Source of the DNA: Enterocloster lavalensis | Lineage (GTDB): Bacteria; Bacillota; Clostridia; Lachnospirales; Lachnospiraceae | Length of the DNA: 64,000 bases | Assembly (NCBI RefSeq): GCF_902364025.1 | Contig: NZ_CABJCG010000023.1 | Location: 1 to 64,000, forward strand | Direction of reading: 5' to 3' | Shown: positions 50,239-58,645 of the stretch, in pieces | How the letters are laid out: every line of letters begins with the position of its first letter | How positions within the stretch are numbered: position 1 is the stretch's first letter | Position numbers and translations under genes: made by a program | Notes under the pieces: model-generated | The model's input: only the letters and a program-made list of their open reading frames with translations | Database searches by the model: none | What the model was told of the DNA's origin: nothing

Positions 50239-50925
50239 ATGGACAAGGTGCTGCTGGTAATACCGGCTTACAATGAGGAAAAGAATATACGAAAGGTTGT
50301 GGGCCGTCTGGTGGAGGATTTTCCGGAGCTGGACTACATTGTGGTCAACGACGGTTCCCGGGATTCCACGGCCGATATCTGCCGGCAGAACGGCTACAAC
50401 CTGCTGGATCTGCCTGTGAATCTGGGGCTGGCGGGCTGTTTTCAGGCGGGTATGAAGTACGCCTACTTGAAGGGCTATCAGTACGCCATCCAATTTGACG
50501 GGGACGGCCAGCACCGGCCGGAATATATCGGCGCTATGAAGGATAAGATGGATGAGGGATACGACATTGTGGTGGGGTCCCGGTTCGTGGAGCAAAGGAA
50601 GGACTGGTCCCCCCGCATGCTGGGCAGCCGCCTGATCGGGGCGGCCATCCGCCTGACCACCGGGGCGAAGATTAAGGACCCCACCTCCGGGATGCGCATG
50701 TTCAACCGCAGTATGATCGAGGAGTTTGCGCTGAACTTAAATTACGGCCCCGAGCCGGACACCCTATCCTTTTTGATCAAGCAGGGGGCCAGGGTGGCGG
50801 AGATTCAGGTGGAGATCGACGAACGCCTGGCCGGTGAGAGCTATTTAAAGCCCATGGTGGCGATGAAATATATGACGCGGATGCTGATTTCCATATTTTT
50901 GATTCAGAATTTCCGCAAGCGGTGA
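50239..50925 (+). CDS. Glycosyltransferase family 2 (dolichyl/undecaprenyl-phosphate type)
   Basis: This 228-residue GT-A enzyme has VLLVIPAYNEEKNIRKVVGRLVEDFP, the VNDGSRDSTADI loop and FDGDGQHRPEYI, as in DPM1/ArnC-like transferases that load a sugar onto a lipid carrier. It has no membrane domain of its own, and the C-terminal segment (MTRMLISIFLIQNFRKR) is at most amphipathic. Transferases of this type often work with DUF2304 or GtrA-like membrane partners, and a DUF2304 gene lies at 53278. It follows the aminotransferase gene by 50 bp. Confidence 0.88.
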   Translation: MDKVLLVIPAYNEEKNIRKVVGRLVEDFPELDYIVVNDGSRDSTADICRQNGYNLLDLPVNLGLAGCFQAGMKYAYLKGYQYAIQFDGDGQHRPEYIGAMKDKMDEGYDIVVGSRFVEQRKDWSPRMLGSRLIGAAIRLTTGAKIKDPTSGMRMFNRSMIEEFALNLNYGPEPDTLSFLIKQGARVAEIQVEIDERLAGESYLKPMVAMKYMTRMLISIFLIQNFRKR

Positions 50926-50949
50926 CAGCCGCATGAGGTGGTGGATAAA

Positions 50950-52263
50950 ATGAACAAACTGACGGCCCGCCTGCTCTATAAGGGCGGCAATATCGAACGG
51001 CAGAACGTCCTGTGGAACACCGCGGGCAGCTTCTGCTACGCGCTGGCCAGCATGGTGCTGTCCTTCCTGGTCATCCGGATGATCGGGGAGGACCAGGGAG
51101 GAATCTTTTCCTTCGGGTTTTCCACGTTGGGCCAGCAGATGTTTATCATCGCGTACTTCGGAATCCGCCCGTTCCAGATCACGGACGGCAAGGGCGAGTA
51201 TTCCTTCCGGGATTACCTGGAACACCGTTACATTACCTGTCTGGCCGCGCTGGCGGCGGGCTGCGTGTATCTGACGGCCCAGGTGTCCGTGGGATTTTAC
51301 ACCCCCTACAAGGCGCTGATCCTGATTCTCCTGGTGCTGTACAAGGTGATCGACGGATATGCCGACGTCTACGAGTCGGAATTCCAGCGCCGGGGCAGCC
51401 TGTATCTCACCGGAAAATCCAATTTTTTCCGCACCCTGCTGTCCGTGTCCTGCTTCCTGCTGGCCCTGGCCGTCACCCGGAACCTGTTTGCGGCCTGCCT
51501 GACGGCGGTGGCGGCCCAGGTCGCCGGAGTCTGCCTGTTCAATCTGCCGGTGATCCACGCGGTGGACGGTGTGAGCTGGATGCGGGGAGAGCGGCAGACC
51601 TCCCGCCTGTTTCACAGTACGGCGTTACTGTTTCTGTCCGCGTTTTTGGACTTTTTTGTGTTTTCCTCCGCCAAGTACGCCATCGACGCCCGGCTCAGTG
51701 ACGCGGCTTCCGGGTATTTCAACCTGATTTTTATGCCAACCTCCGTGATTTATATGGTGGCGAATTTCGTGATCCGGCCGTTTCTGACCAAGCTGACGGA
51801 TCTGTGGGAGGGAAAATTATTTCTGGGCTTTAAGGAGCAGCTGGCGCGCATCGGCGCCATCATCTCCGGTCTGACGGTGCTGGCCGTGGCCGCGACATTG
51901 ATTCTGGGGCGGTTTGTGCTGGGGGTCATGGAGACGATCCTGGGCGCCGGATACGAGGGCACGCTGACCGTATATCAGACCGCCTTTGTGGTAATCGTAT
52001 TAGGCGGGGGCTTTTATGCCCTGGCCAATTTGATGTATTATGCGCTGGTGATTATGAGAAAACAGAAGGCCATTTTCATCGTGTATCTTTTGGCGGCCGT
52101 CACGGCGGCCCTGATTTCCGGCCCAATCGTTTCGCGCTGGGGAATCGGAGGAGCCGCGGGCTGTTATCTGTTGCTGATGATCGGGCTGACCGCCGGCTTC
52201 GGATTCTGTATGGTCCGGGCCTATAAACGTGAGAAAGGGGAGAATCGTGGGAATGCAGGATGA
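50950..52263 (+). CDS. Lipopolysaccharide/oligosaccharide flippase-like membrane protein
   Basis: This 437-residue polytopic protein has about twelve helices and a MOP-like fold. The sequence NVLWNTAGSFCYALASMVLSFLVIRMIGEDQGGIFSFGF is typical of the polysaccharide biosynthesis flippases. It is the second such gene in the window and is more divergent than the one at 36167. The start is ATG 50950 after GAGGTGGTGG; GTG 50938 is an alternative. The next glycosyltransferase gene starts inside its last codons. Confidence 0.8.
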   Translation: MNKLTARLLYKGGNIERQNVLWNTAGSFCYALASMVLSFLVIRMIGEDQGGIFSFGFSTLGQQMFIIAYFGIRPFQITDGKGEYSFRDYLEHRYITCLAALAAGCVYLTAQVSVGFYTPYKALILILLVLYKVIDGYADVYESEFQRRGSLYLTGKSNFFRTLLSVSCFLLALAVTRNLFAACLTAVAAQVAGVCLFNLPVIHAVDGVSWMRGERQTSRLFHSTALLFLSAFLDFFVFSSAKYAIDARLSDAASGYFNLIFMPTSVIYMVANFVIRPFLTKLTDLWEGKLFLGFKEQLARIGAIISGLTVLAVAATLILGRFVLGVMETILGAGYEGTLTVYQTAFVVIVLGGGFYALANLMYYALVIMRKQKAIFIVYLLAAVTAALISGPIVSRWGIGGAAGCYLLLMIGLTAGFGFCMVRAYKREKGENRGNAG

Positions 52264-53239
52264 GACAATGGAAGTGCGCAGTGAGAGAAATGCGGGCGCG
52301 CGCAGGCGCACCGTGGATGTGATCATCCCGACCTACAAGCCGGACAAGAAATTCAGCCGTCTGCTGCGCATGCTGGAATTGCAGACGTACCCAATCCGAA
52401 GAATTATTGTGATGAATACGGAGAAATCCTACTGGAACGACAAGGGTTACGAGGGCATAAAAGGGCTGGAGGTCCACCACCTGACCAAGGCGGAATTCGA
52501 CCACGGCAGGACCCGCAACCAGGGCGCGCGCTACAGCCGTGCGGACATCATGGTGTTCATGACCGACGACGCGGTGCCCGCCGACAACCAGCTGATCGAG
52601 CAGCTTATGGCTGCCTTTGACCGGCGGGGGCCGCTGGGGGAGTCGGTGATTATGGCCTACGCCCGGCAGCTGGCGGATAAGGACTGCGGCCTGGCGGAGC
52701 GCTACACCCGCTCCTTCAATTATCCGGACCAGAGCCGGGTGAAAACCAGGGCGGACTTAAAGGAGCTTGGAATCAAGACCTTTTTCGCCTCAAACGTATG
52801 CTGCGCCTATGACCGGGAAAAGTTCTGGTTCCAGGGAGGTTTTACCGACAAGACCATTTTCAACGAGGATATGATTTTTGCGGGCCGCGCGGTGCTGGAG
52901 GACGACTACGCCGTGGCCTACGTGGCTGAAGCGCGGGTGGTGCACTCCCACAACTACGGCTGCATGGCCCAGTTCCACCGGAATTTCGACCTGGCGGTGT
53001 CTCAGGCCGACCACCCGGAGCTGTTTTCGGCAGTGCGCTCGGAGAGCGAGGGCATCCGCCTGGTCAAACAGACGGCCCGCTACCTGGTGAAGCAGCGCCG
53101 TCCCTGGCTGGTGCCCGGGATGTTCGTGAAGAGCGGTTTTAAGTATCTGGGCTACCGCGTTGGGAAATGCTACCGGCTTCTGCCGCGGGCCCTGGTGCTG
53201 CGCTGCACCATGAACAAGGAATACTGGAGCCGGGTCTGA
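52253..53239 (+). CDS. Glycosyltransferase family 2 (rhamnosyltransferase RgpB/RfbG-like)
   Basis: This is a transferase of about 328 residues with VDVIIPTYKPDKKFSRLLRMLELQTYP, EFDHGRTRNQGARYSRADIMVFMTDDAVP and FNEDMIFAGRAVLEDDYAVAYVAEARVVHSHNYG, the set typical of rhamnosyltransferases acting on O-antigen-like glycans. The start is uncertain among GTG 52229, GTG 52247 and ATG 52253, all behind GAAAGGGGAG. The gene overlaps the flippase end by about 11 bp at the chosen ATG. RfbC at 55602 points to dTDP-rhamnose as donor. Confidence 0.88.
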   Translation: MQDETMEVRSERNAGARRRTVDVIIPTYKPDKKFSRLLRMLELQTYPIRRIIVMNTEKSYWNDKGYEGIKGLEVHHLTKAEFDHGRTRNQGARYSRADIMVFMTDDAVPADNQLIEQLMAAFDRRGPLGESVIMAYARQLADKDCGLAERYTRSFNYPDQSRVKTRADLKELGIKTFFASNVCCAYDREKFWFQGGFTDKTIFNEDMIFAGRAVLEDDYAVAYVAEARVVHSHNYGCMAQFHRNFDLAVSQADHPELFSAVRSESEGIRLVKQTARYLVKQRRPWLVPGMFVKSGFKYLGYRVGKCYRLLPRALVLRCTMNKEYWSRV

Positions 53240-53277
53240 CTTGTCCCGGAAATGACGAAAGAAGGTAGGAGATTCCT

Positions 53278-53691
53278 ATGATGCAACCGATGTTCCGAGT
53301 GATTTTGATCATTGTATCCCTGGCCACCATGGCGTACATGATGCGCAAGATCCGCCAGGCCAAGGTTCAGATCGAGGCAGCCATGTTTTGGGTGATGCTG
53401 GCCCTGCTGCTGGTGGTATTTGCAATCTGTCCGCCGGTGGCCAACATCTGCGCCAGACTGCTAGGCATCTACTCCACCCCCAACTTCCTGTTCCTGTTCA
53501 CCATTTTCCTGCTCATGGCAAAGGTGTTCAGCATGACCATCCATCTGTCGCAGATTGAGAGCAAGCAGAAGGAGCTGATCCAGAAAATGGCGCTGGACCA
53601 GAAGGAGAAGGAGGAGCTGGAGCTGAAGGTACAGGAGCTGATGGACGGGAAAGACAGAGCGGCCGAGGTGGAAGATGAGTGCGAACGATAA
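53278..53691 (+). CDS. DUF2304 family membrane protein
   Basis: This 137-residue protein has two membrane helices near the N-terminus (FRVILIIVSLATMAYMM, with the charged MRKIRQAKVQIEAAMFWVMLALLLVVFAICPPV), a further hydrophobic stretch, and a C-terminal coiled coil (about residues 85-130, rich in Lys/Glu). The family occurs next to GT2 lipid-carrier glycosyltransferases and is thought to hold them at the membrane. The gene ends 17 bp inside the start of the following gene. Confidence 0.82.
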   Translation: MMQPMFRVILIIVSLATMAYMMRKIRQAKVQIEAAMFWVMLALLLVVFAICPPVANICARLLGIYSTPNFLFLFTIFLLMAKVFSMTIHLSQIESKQKELIQKMALDQKEKEELELKVQELMDGKDRAAEVEDECER

Positions 53692-55453
53692 AAAATTACA
53701 ACTGAGGACTCCGGGGCTGCGCCTTCTGGCCACCTGCGCGCTGGCGGTGGCCGTTCTGGGACTCTGGCATGGGCTGGATGTGCGGGACGGCATCGCCAGG
53801 ACCGGGAACCGCTTCCTGTACGGCTGGTACGGGGCGGCGTTTGTCTGGGGCATGGGGCTTCTGGCCGCGTCGGGCTGGCTGCTCCTGATCCGGAGGCAGT
53901 GGAGCCTGGAGCGGGTGTTCGTGGTCTGCAGCCTCGCCCTGGGGGTGTTGTTCGCGGCCGTGCTGCCGCCGCTGTCCGCGCCCGATGAGGTGGCCCACTA
54001 TATTTCCGCCTACCAGGTGTCCAACCGCCTGATGGGGAAAACAGCAGCAGATGAGGACGGGCGGGTGCTCATCCGGGCGCAGGACGCCTGGGTGGAGGAC
54101 CTGGAGGACGTTCTGGCCGACGACGGAAGCGGCCGGACATCGGACCGGGACTCCGCGGTGCTGGGGCAGATGATGACGCAGTATACCTATGGGGAGATTC
54201 GCGGCGGGGGGCCGGGAGGCGGAGAGGCTGCTGCGGCTCCGGATGGAGGAATGGCTGAGGTGGCGGGCGGCGGAGCGGCTGCTGCGGCTCCGGATGGAGG
54301 AATGGCTGAGGCTGTGGGCGGCGGAGAGGCTGAGGCGGCTCCGGGCGGCGGGAAATCCGCCGCGGTTTCCGGGGATGGCGTGGCCGTCTCCTACCAGCCC
54401 GCCGTGCACACCACGCCCCTGGCGTATGCACCGCAGGCAGTGGGAATTACGCTGGCGAGGGCGCTGGGCCTTGGCAGCATCGGGCTGCTGTTTCTGGGAC
54501 GTCTGTTTAACCTGCTGTTTTACACCGGAATGGGTTATCTGACCATGAGGCGGATGCCCTTTGGGAAAGAGGTGGTGTTCGGGGTTGGGCTGCTGCCGAT
54601 GACGCTGAACCTGGTCTCCTCCATGTCCTACGATGTGATGATTCTGGCCATGACCGCCTACTTTACCGCGGTGTGCCTGGACCTGGCGTATAGGGCGGAG
54701 CGGGTGCGGCTCTTGGACGTGGCGGTTCTGGCTCTGGTGATGGCGGTCATGGGGCCCTGCAAGATGGTCTACGGCGTGATCGCCGGGCTGTGCCTGCTGA
54801 TCCCGGTGAAAAAATTCGGCGGCTGGGGCCGGTGGCTGGCGGCCGCTGCCGCGGTGCTGGGCGCATTTGCACTGGCTATGCTGGTGGTGAACAGCCAGAC
54901 CGTGGCGCTGTATACCGGGATCCAGGATCGTCATGTGATCTGGGCCGACGAGCCGGGATATTCCTTTGCGCAGCTGGTCCACAGCCCGCTCCTGGTGCTG
55001 AAAATGTGTTACAGCACCCTGGTCTGGCAGGGTGGGGAGCTGTTCTCCGGTATGATCGGTGGCAGCCTGGGCAATATGGACCCGGTGCTGAACACGCCCT
55101 ATATCATTGTGCTGGGATTGGCCTTTACCCTGCTCATGCTGGCCCTGCGGAAGCCCGGGGAATCCTTAAAAATCTCAGGCGGGCAGCGGGTCTGGATTTG
55201 GGTGATCTGCCTGATCTGCCTGGGAGCGCTGATGTTTAGCATGCTGCTGGCCTGGACGCCGGTGAGCGCCAGCTTCATCCGGGGGGTGCAGGGCCGGTAT
55301 CTCCTACCGTTGCTGCCCATATTCGCGCTCTCCCTGAAAAATGACCGGCTGGTACGCACGGACTGCGACGACCGCAAGCTGCTGTTTGGCATGATCTGCA
55401 TGGATGTGTATGTGATTCTGCGGATCTTCAGCGTGGTGTGCTTGCGGGTGTGA
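53675..55453 (+). CDS. DUF2142-like polytopic membrane protein with repetitive loop
   Basis: This 592-residue membrane protein has ten or more helices, of the DUF2142/GT-C-like type found in glycan clusters. LPPLSAPDEVAHYISAYQVSNRLMG near residue 95 is the conserved first-loop motif, with D/E residues in the position of GT-C catalytic acids. Between residues about 175 and 230 lies a Gly/Ala-rich insert with three 17-residue units (AAAPDGGMAEVAGGG and variants). The insert is probably an extracellular loop. The gene overlaps the DUF2304 gene by 17 bp. Transfer of lipid-linked sugars outside the membrane is a likely role, inferred from the family. Confidence 0.75.
   Translation: MSANDKKLQLRTPGLRLLATCALAVAVLGLWHGLDVRDGIARTGNRFLYGWYGAAFVWGMGLLAASGWLLLIRRQWSLERVFVVCSLALGVLFAAVLPPLSAPDEVAHYISAYQVSNRLMGKTAADEDGRVLIRAQDAWVEDLEDVLADDGSGRTSDRDSAVLGQMMTQYTYGEIRGGGPGGGEAAAAPDGGMAEVAGGGAAAAAPDGGMAEAVGGGEAEAAPGGGKSAAVSGDGVAVSYQPAVHTTPLAYAPQAVGITLARALGLGSIGLLFLGRLFNLLFYTGMGYLTMRRMPFGKEVVFGVGLLPMTLNLVSSMSYDVMILAMTAYFTAVCLDLAYRAERVRLLDVAVLALVMAVMGPCKMVYGVIAGLCLLIPVKKFGGWGRWLAAAAAVLGAFALAMLVVNSQTVALYTGIQDRHVIWADEPGYSFAQLVHSPLLVLKMCYSTLVWQGGELFSGMIGGSLGNMDPVLNTPYIIVLGLAFTLLMLALRKPGESLKISGGQRVWIWVICLICLGALMFSMLLAWTPVSASFIRGVQGRYLLPLLPIFALSLKNDRLVRTDCDDRKLLFGMICMDVYVILRIFSVVCLRV
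54205..54356 (+). repeat. 51-bp tandem repeat inside the DUF2142-like gene
   Basis: Roughly three units of 51 bp are present. The clearest shared block is CTCCGGATGGAGGAATGGCT, present twice at 51-bp spacing (about 54236 and 54287), with a third degraded copy. The frame is kept, so unit number could vary without inactivating the gene. Confidence 0.75.
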
Positions 55454-55484
55454 TGGGGCGGGCAGAAAACTCCCGCCCTGGGTA

Positions 55485-55513
55485 TTGTCAGCAACGCCGG
55501 AATGTGATAGAAT
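55485..55513 (+). promoter_or_regulatory. Predicted promoter of rfbC
   Basis: TTGTCA (55485-55490) and TAGAAT (55508-55513) are 17 bp apart. A GGGCGGG/CCCGCCC hairpin (55456-55478) just before may end the previous unit. It does not share the repeated glycan promoter. Confidence 0.6.
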
Positions 55514-55601
55514 TGCCAGATGTGCAGCGGCCTTCGCTACAAGAAATTTACATAAAATGGAAGGACCTTTAGACCTTCTGAACATAAAGGAGCATTGAAT
55601 T

Positions 55602-56156
55602 ATGGGAAAGATAAAAGTGACGCCCTGTCCCATCGAGGGGCTGTATGTGATTGAACCGACTGTGTTTAAGGATGAGCGCGGATATTTTGTGGAGACCTAC
55701 AACCAGAATGATTTCCGGGAGGCGGGCCTCAATATGGTGTTTGTGCAGGACAACCAGTCCATGTCCGTGAAGGGCGTGCTGCGTGGGCTTCATTTCCAGA
55801 AACAGTATCCCCAGGGTAAGCTGGTGCGCGCCATCCGCGGCACGGTGTTTGACGTGGCGGTGGACCTGCGCTCCGATTCCGGGACCTACGGGAAATGGTT
55901 CGGCGTGACACTGTCCGCTGAGAACAAGAAGCAGTTCTATATCCCGGAAGGTTTTGCACATGGTTTCCTGGTGCTCTCCGACGAGGCGGAATTTGCGTAC
56001 AAGTGCACGGATTTCTACCATCCGGGTGACGAGGGCGGCCTGCTGTGGAGCGATCCCGAGATTGGCGTGGAGTGGCCCATTGAGGAGGGAATGGAACTGA
56101 TCATTTCCGAGAAGGATCAGAAGTGGAGCGGCCTTAAGGATACGTTCAGGTTCTGA
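55602..56156 (+). CDS. rfbC: dTDP-4-dehydrorhamnose 3,5-epimerase
   Basis: RfbC catalyses the third step to dTDP-L-rhamnose. The 184-residue cupin has the catalytic H64 in GVLRGLHFQ, the tyrosine in EFAYKCTDFY, VAVDLRSDSGTYGKW, and IPEGFAHGFLVLSDEAEF. AAAGGAG is 9 bp before the ATG. The other three rhamnose genes (rfbA, B, D) are not in the window, so the pathway is completed elsewhere or the enzyme serves another 6-deoxy sugar. It has its own promoter and terminator. Confidence 0.95.
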   Translation: MGKIKVTPCPIEGLYVIEPTVFKDERGYFVETYNQNDFREAGLNMVFVQDNQSMSVKGVLRGLHFQKQYPQGKLVRAIRGTVFDVAVDLRSDSGTYGKWFGVTLSAENKKQFYIPEGFAHGFLVLSDEAEFAYKCTDFYHPGDEGGLLWSDPEIGVEWPIEEGMELIISEKDQKWSGLKDTFRF

Positions 56157-56214
56157 CGGAGAACCGGCCGCCGGAGCGGTCTTGGGACGGCAGCTGCGGA
56201 CCCGGTAAACGGCC

Positions 56215-56249
56215 CGGCAGATTCTACGGTCTGCCGCCTGGCGGCTTTT
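56215..56249 (+). terminator. Overlapping hairpins and T-tract after rfbC
   Basis: CGGCAGA (56215-56221) pairs with TCTGCCG (56230-56236). An overlapping GCCGC/GCGGC stem (56233-56245) is followed by TTTTA. The two are mutually exclusive. Confidence 0.7.
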
Positions 56250-56276
56250 ACGCACAAGAAAAGGAATTAAACGCAT

Positions 56277-57092
56277 ATGAAGTATGTCATCTCTCTGGTG
56301 AAAGAGATTGTAAAAAAACGGAAAATGATTCTGGACCTGGCGCTGGCGGATTTCCGCAAGCGGTTTGTGGGCTCGTATTTCGGGATTGTCTGGATGTTTC
56401 TGCAGCCCCTGGTGACCGTGCTGATCTACTGGTTCATTTTCGGCGAGTACGGCATGAAGACGGTGCCCCCTGTTCCCAACGCCACCTATGTGGTGTGGCT
56501 GGTTCCTGGTCTGGTGCCCTGGTTCTTTTACAGCGAGGCGCTGAACTCCATCACGGGCTGCCTTCAGGAGTACAGCTACCTGGTGAAGAAGGTGGTGTTT
56601 AAGGTGGAGATGCTGCCTGTCATCAAGCTGCTTTCCTGCCTGCTGGTGCACTTCTTTTTTGTGCTGATCATGCTGGCGCTGTATGCGGCGTACCGGCAGC
56701 CGGTGTTCGCCACCTGGATTCAGATTCTGTACTACACCTTTGCGGCGGCCATGCTGGCCCTGGCCTTCGGGTATTTTACCAGCGCGGTGAACGTATTTTT
56801 CAAGGACATGGCCAATATTGTGGGAATCTGCCTGCAGTTCGGCATTTGGATGACACCGATTATGTACGACGAGGCCATTTTCACCAGCCGGAATCCCTGG
56901 ATCGGCACTGTGCTCAAGCTGAACCCGTTTTACTATATTGTGGCGGGCTACCGCGACAGCATGCTCACGGGCGACTGGTTCTGGAGGCGTCCCACCATGA
57001 CCCTGTACTTCTGGGGAGTGACCATTGTGGTGATGCTGGTGGGCTTACGGATGTTTAAACGGCTTCGGCCGCATTTTTCAGACGTCCTCTGA
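56277..57092 (+). CDS. ABC-2 type polysaccharide export permease (Wzm/TagG-like)
   Basis: This 271-residue permease with six helices exports undecaprenyl-linked polymers or teichoic acid. LALADFRKRFVGSYFGIVWMFLQPLVTVLIYWFIFGEYG and the late IGTVLKLNPFYYIVAGYRD are standard for TagG/RfbD. Its ATPase partner (TagH/Wzt) normally follows, but here the next gene is an unrelated metallopeptidase. The partner must be elsewhere. A weak AAAAGGAATTAAACGCAT precedes the ATG. Confidence 0.92.
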   Translation: MKYVISLVKEIVKKRKMILDLALADFRKRFVGSYFGIVWMFLQPLVTVLIYWFIFGEYGMKTVPPVPNATYVVWLVPGLVPWFFYSEALNSITGCLQEYSYLVKKVVFKVEMLPVIKLLSCLLVHFFFVLIMLALYAAYRQPVFATWIQILYYTFAAAMLALAFGYFTSAVNVFFKDMANIVGICLQFGIWMTPIMYDEAIFTSRNPWIGTVLKLNPFYYIVAGYRDSMLTGDWFWRRPTMTLYFWGVTIVVMLVGLRMFKRLRPHFSDVL

Positions 57093-57332
57093 CGCGGCTG
57101 CGGCAGGGATGGACGGGGTATAGCGAGAGCGGGCGACCGTTCCGGCCGGGGCAGGGATGCCGGGCCGGGGCGGTTGTTTGCATTGCGGAGGGCGGTTAAA
57201 CGGCGGGGGCGGGCAGCAGCCGGTGACCGGTACCGGTTTACCGGATTGTCCGGCCGGAGGAAACGCCGGGGGATGGAACACCGGGCCCAAGCAATAGATG
57301 GGGGAAATAAACGGGAAAGGAGGCCGGAGGCT

Positions 57333-57932
57333 GTGATAAAACAGATATGTCTGAGCTGGAGCGATGGCCGGGAGGAGGGCACGATTCAGGTGGAAGTGGT
57401 TTACTCCGCCCGCAGGACTCTGGGGCTGGAGGTAAAGGCCGACGGTTCGGTGCTGGCCAGAGTTCCCAGGCGTATGCCGGATCAGGCGGTGAAAGAGTTT
57501 GTGGAGGAGCGCCGGGAGTGGATTGTGGAGAAATGGTTCCTCATGCAGGACAGGCGGCGGGCTGAGGAGGAGCGCGGGCCCCGGGACTACGAGGGGGACC
57601 CGGCTCTGGAACGGTGGTACCGGGAACAGGCGCGTAAGCGGATCGCCTGGCGCACCGCCTATTTCGCCCGCCGCATGGGCGTGACCTACGGCCGCATCTC
57701 CATCCGGGCGGCCAAAACCAGGTGGGGCAGCTGCAGCGCCGAGGGGAATCTGAATTTCCATTGGAAACTGATTTTAATGCCGCCGGAAATCCTGGATTAC
57801 GTGGTGGTGCACGAGCTGGCCCACCGGAAGGAGATGAACCACTCCGACCGCTTCTGGGCGGAGGTGGAGCGGGTGTTGCCGGATTACCGGCAGAGGAGGG
57901 CTTGGCTTAAGGAGCACGGCCGGGAGGCGTGA
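57333..57932 (+). CDS. YgjP/SprT-type zinc metallopeptidase (DUF45)
   Basis: This 199-residue protein has the zinc site HELAHRKEMNHSDRFW (HExxH...H) near residues 160-175, and the upstream KTRWGSCSAEGNLNFHWKLILMPPEILDYVVV that identifies the YgjP/DUF45 family. The function is unclear, possibly a zincin-like protease tied to restriction or repair in some genomes. The GTG at 57333 has AAAGGAGG 9 bp upstream. A long upstream in-frame extension to 57174 has arginine-rich, non-conserved sequence and is rejected. The 240-bp gap before it has no other gene. Confidence 0.87.
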   Translation: MIKQICLSWSDGREEGTIQVEVVYSARRTLGLEVKADGSVLARVPRRMPDQAVKEFVEERREWIVEKWFLMQDRRRAEEERGPRDYEGDPALERWYREQARKRIAWRTAYFARRMGVTYGRISIRAAKTRWGSCSAEGNLNFHWKLILMPPEILDYVVVHELAHRKEMNHSDRFWAEVERVLPDYRQRRAWLKEHGREA

Positions 57933-57937
57933 GGGCC

Positions 57938-57992
57938 GGGAGGTAATGGCGGGAGGTGCGTGGGCTGGGAGGTAATGGCGGGAGGTGCGTGG
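57938..57992. repeat. Two direct repeats of 26 bp with 29-bp period
   Basis: GGGAGGTAATGGCGGGAGGT followed by GCGTGG begins at 57938 and at 57967. The copies lie in the convergent gap between the metallopeptidase and chromate genes. No function is evident. Confidence 0.75.
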
Positions 57993-58030
57993 ACCGGCGG
58001 CTACAGGAGGCGGGCCAGGTATCCCTACGT

Positions 58031-58645
58031 CTACGCAATACCCGGCAGCGCCCGCATCGCCAGTTGGTAGGCCACTTCCACCACGCCGGACAGAAGCATC
58101 ACCTGGATGGGATTGCGTTTGAAGCGCACCAGCAGCACCATGGCGCCCAGGAAAATGAGAAAGGCGCGCAGGTTGGCGGACCGGAGCGCTGTTCCCAGAA
58201 TCTGGGACAGGGAGCCGGAAACGGTGATTGCCTGGGGCCAGAGGGCCGTGACCAGGATGCTCACGCCCGCGGAGGCGATCATGGCGATCACGGCCGGACG
58301 CAGGGCGGTGAGGACCTGCTGGATCAGCGTGAGGTTGCGGTACTTCAGATAGGCCCAGGCCAGCAGGGAAACCAGCAGGCAGGAGGGAAGCACGCAGCCC
58401 ACGGTAGCGGCGACCGCTCCCCCAAAGCCAGCGATCCTGGTGCCCACGAAGGTGGCGGAGTTGATGGCGATGGGGCCCGGGGTCATCTGGGAGATGGTGA
58501 TCAGGTCTGTGAATTCGGCGGGGGAAAGCCAGCCGTGGAGCGTGACGACCTGCTGCTGGATCAACGGCATTGCGGCGTAGCCGCCGCCGAAGCTTAACGC
58601 TCCGATCTGTACAAAGCTGATAAAAAGCTGAAGGTAAATGTTCAT
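58031..58645 (-). CDS. Chromate transporter half-protein, second subunit
   Basis: This is a 204-residue CHR-family half-protein with about six helices. It starts with the ALSFGGGYAAMPLIQQQVV motif and has the TQMTPGPIAINSATFVG-type signature (ISQMTPGPIAIN). Two short CHR proteins form a heterodimer in many Firmicutes. The gene overlaps the first half by 4 bp (ATGA), and both are under the divergent LysR regulator. The substrate may be chromate or sulfate-like anions. Confidence 0.9.
   Translation of the reverse strand: MNIYLQLFISFVQIGALSFGGGYAAMPLIQQQVVTLHGWLSPAEFTDLITISQMTPGPIAINSATFVGTRIAGFGGAVAATVGCVLPSCLLVSLLAWAYLKYRNLTLIQQVLTALRPAVIAMIASAGVSILVTALWPQAITVSGSLSQILGTALRSANLRAFLIFLGAMVLLVRFKRNPIQVMLLSGVVEVAYQLAMRALPGIA

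Noticed and set aside
57174..57332. N-terminal extension of the YgjP-like protein
   Set aside because: The extension is arginine- and glycine-rich and not conserved. GTG 57333 has an AAAGGAGG site at 9 bp.
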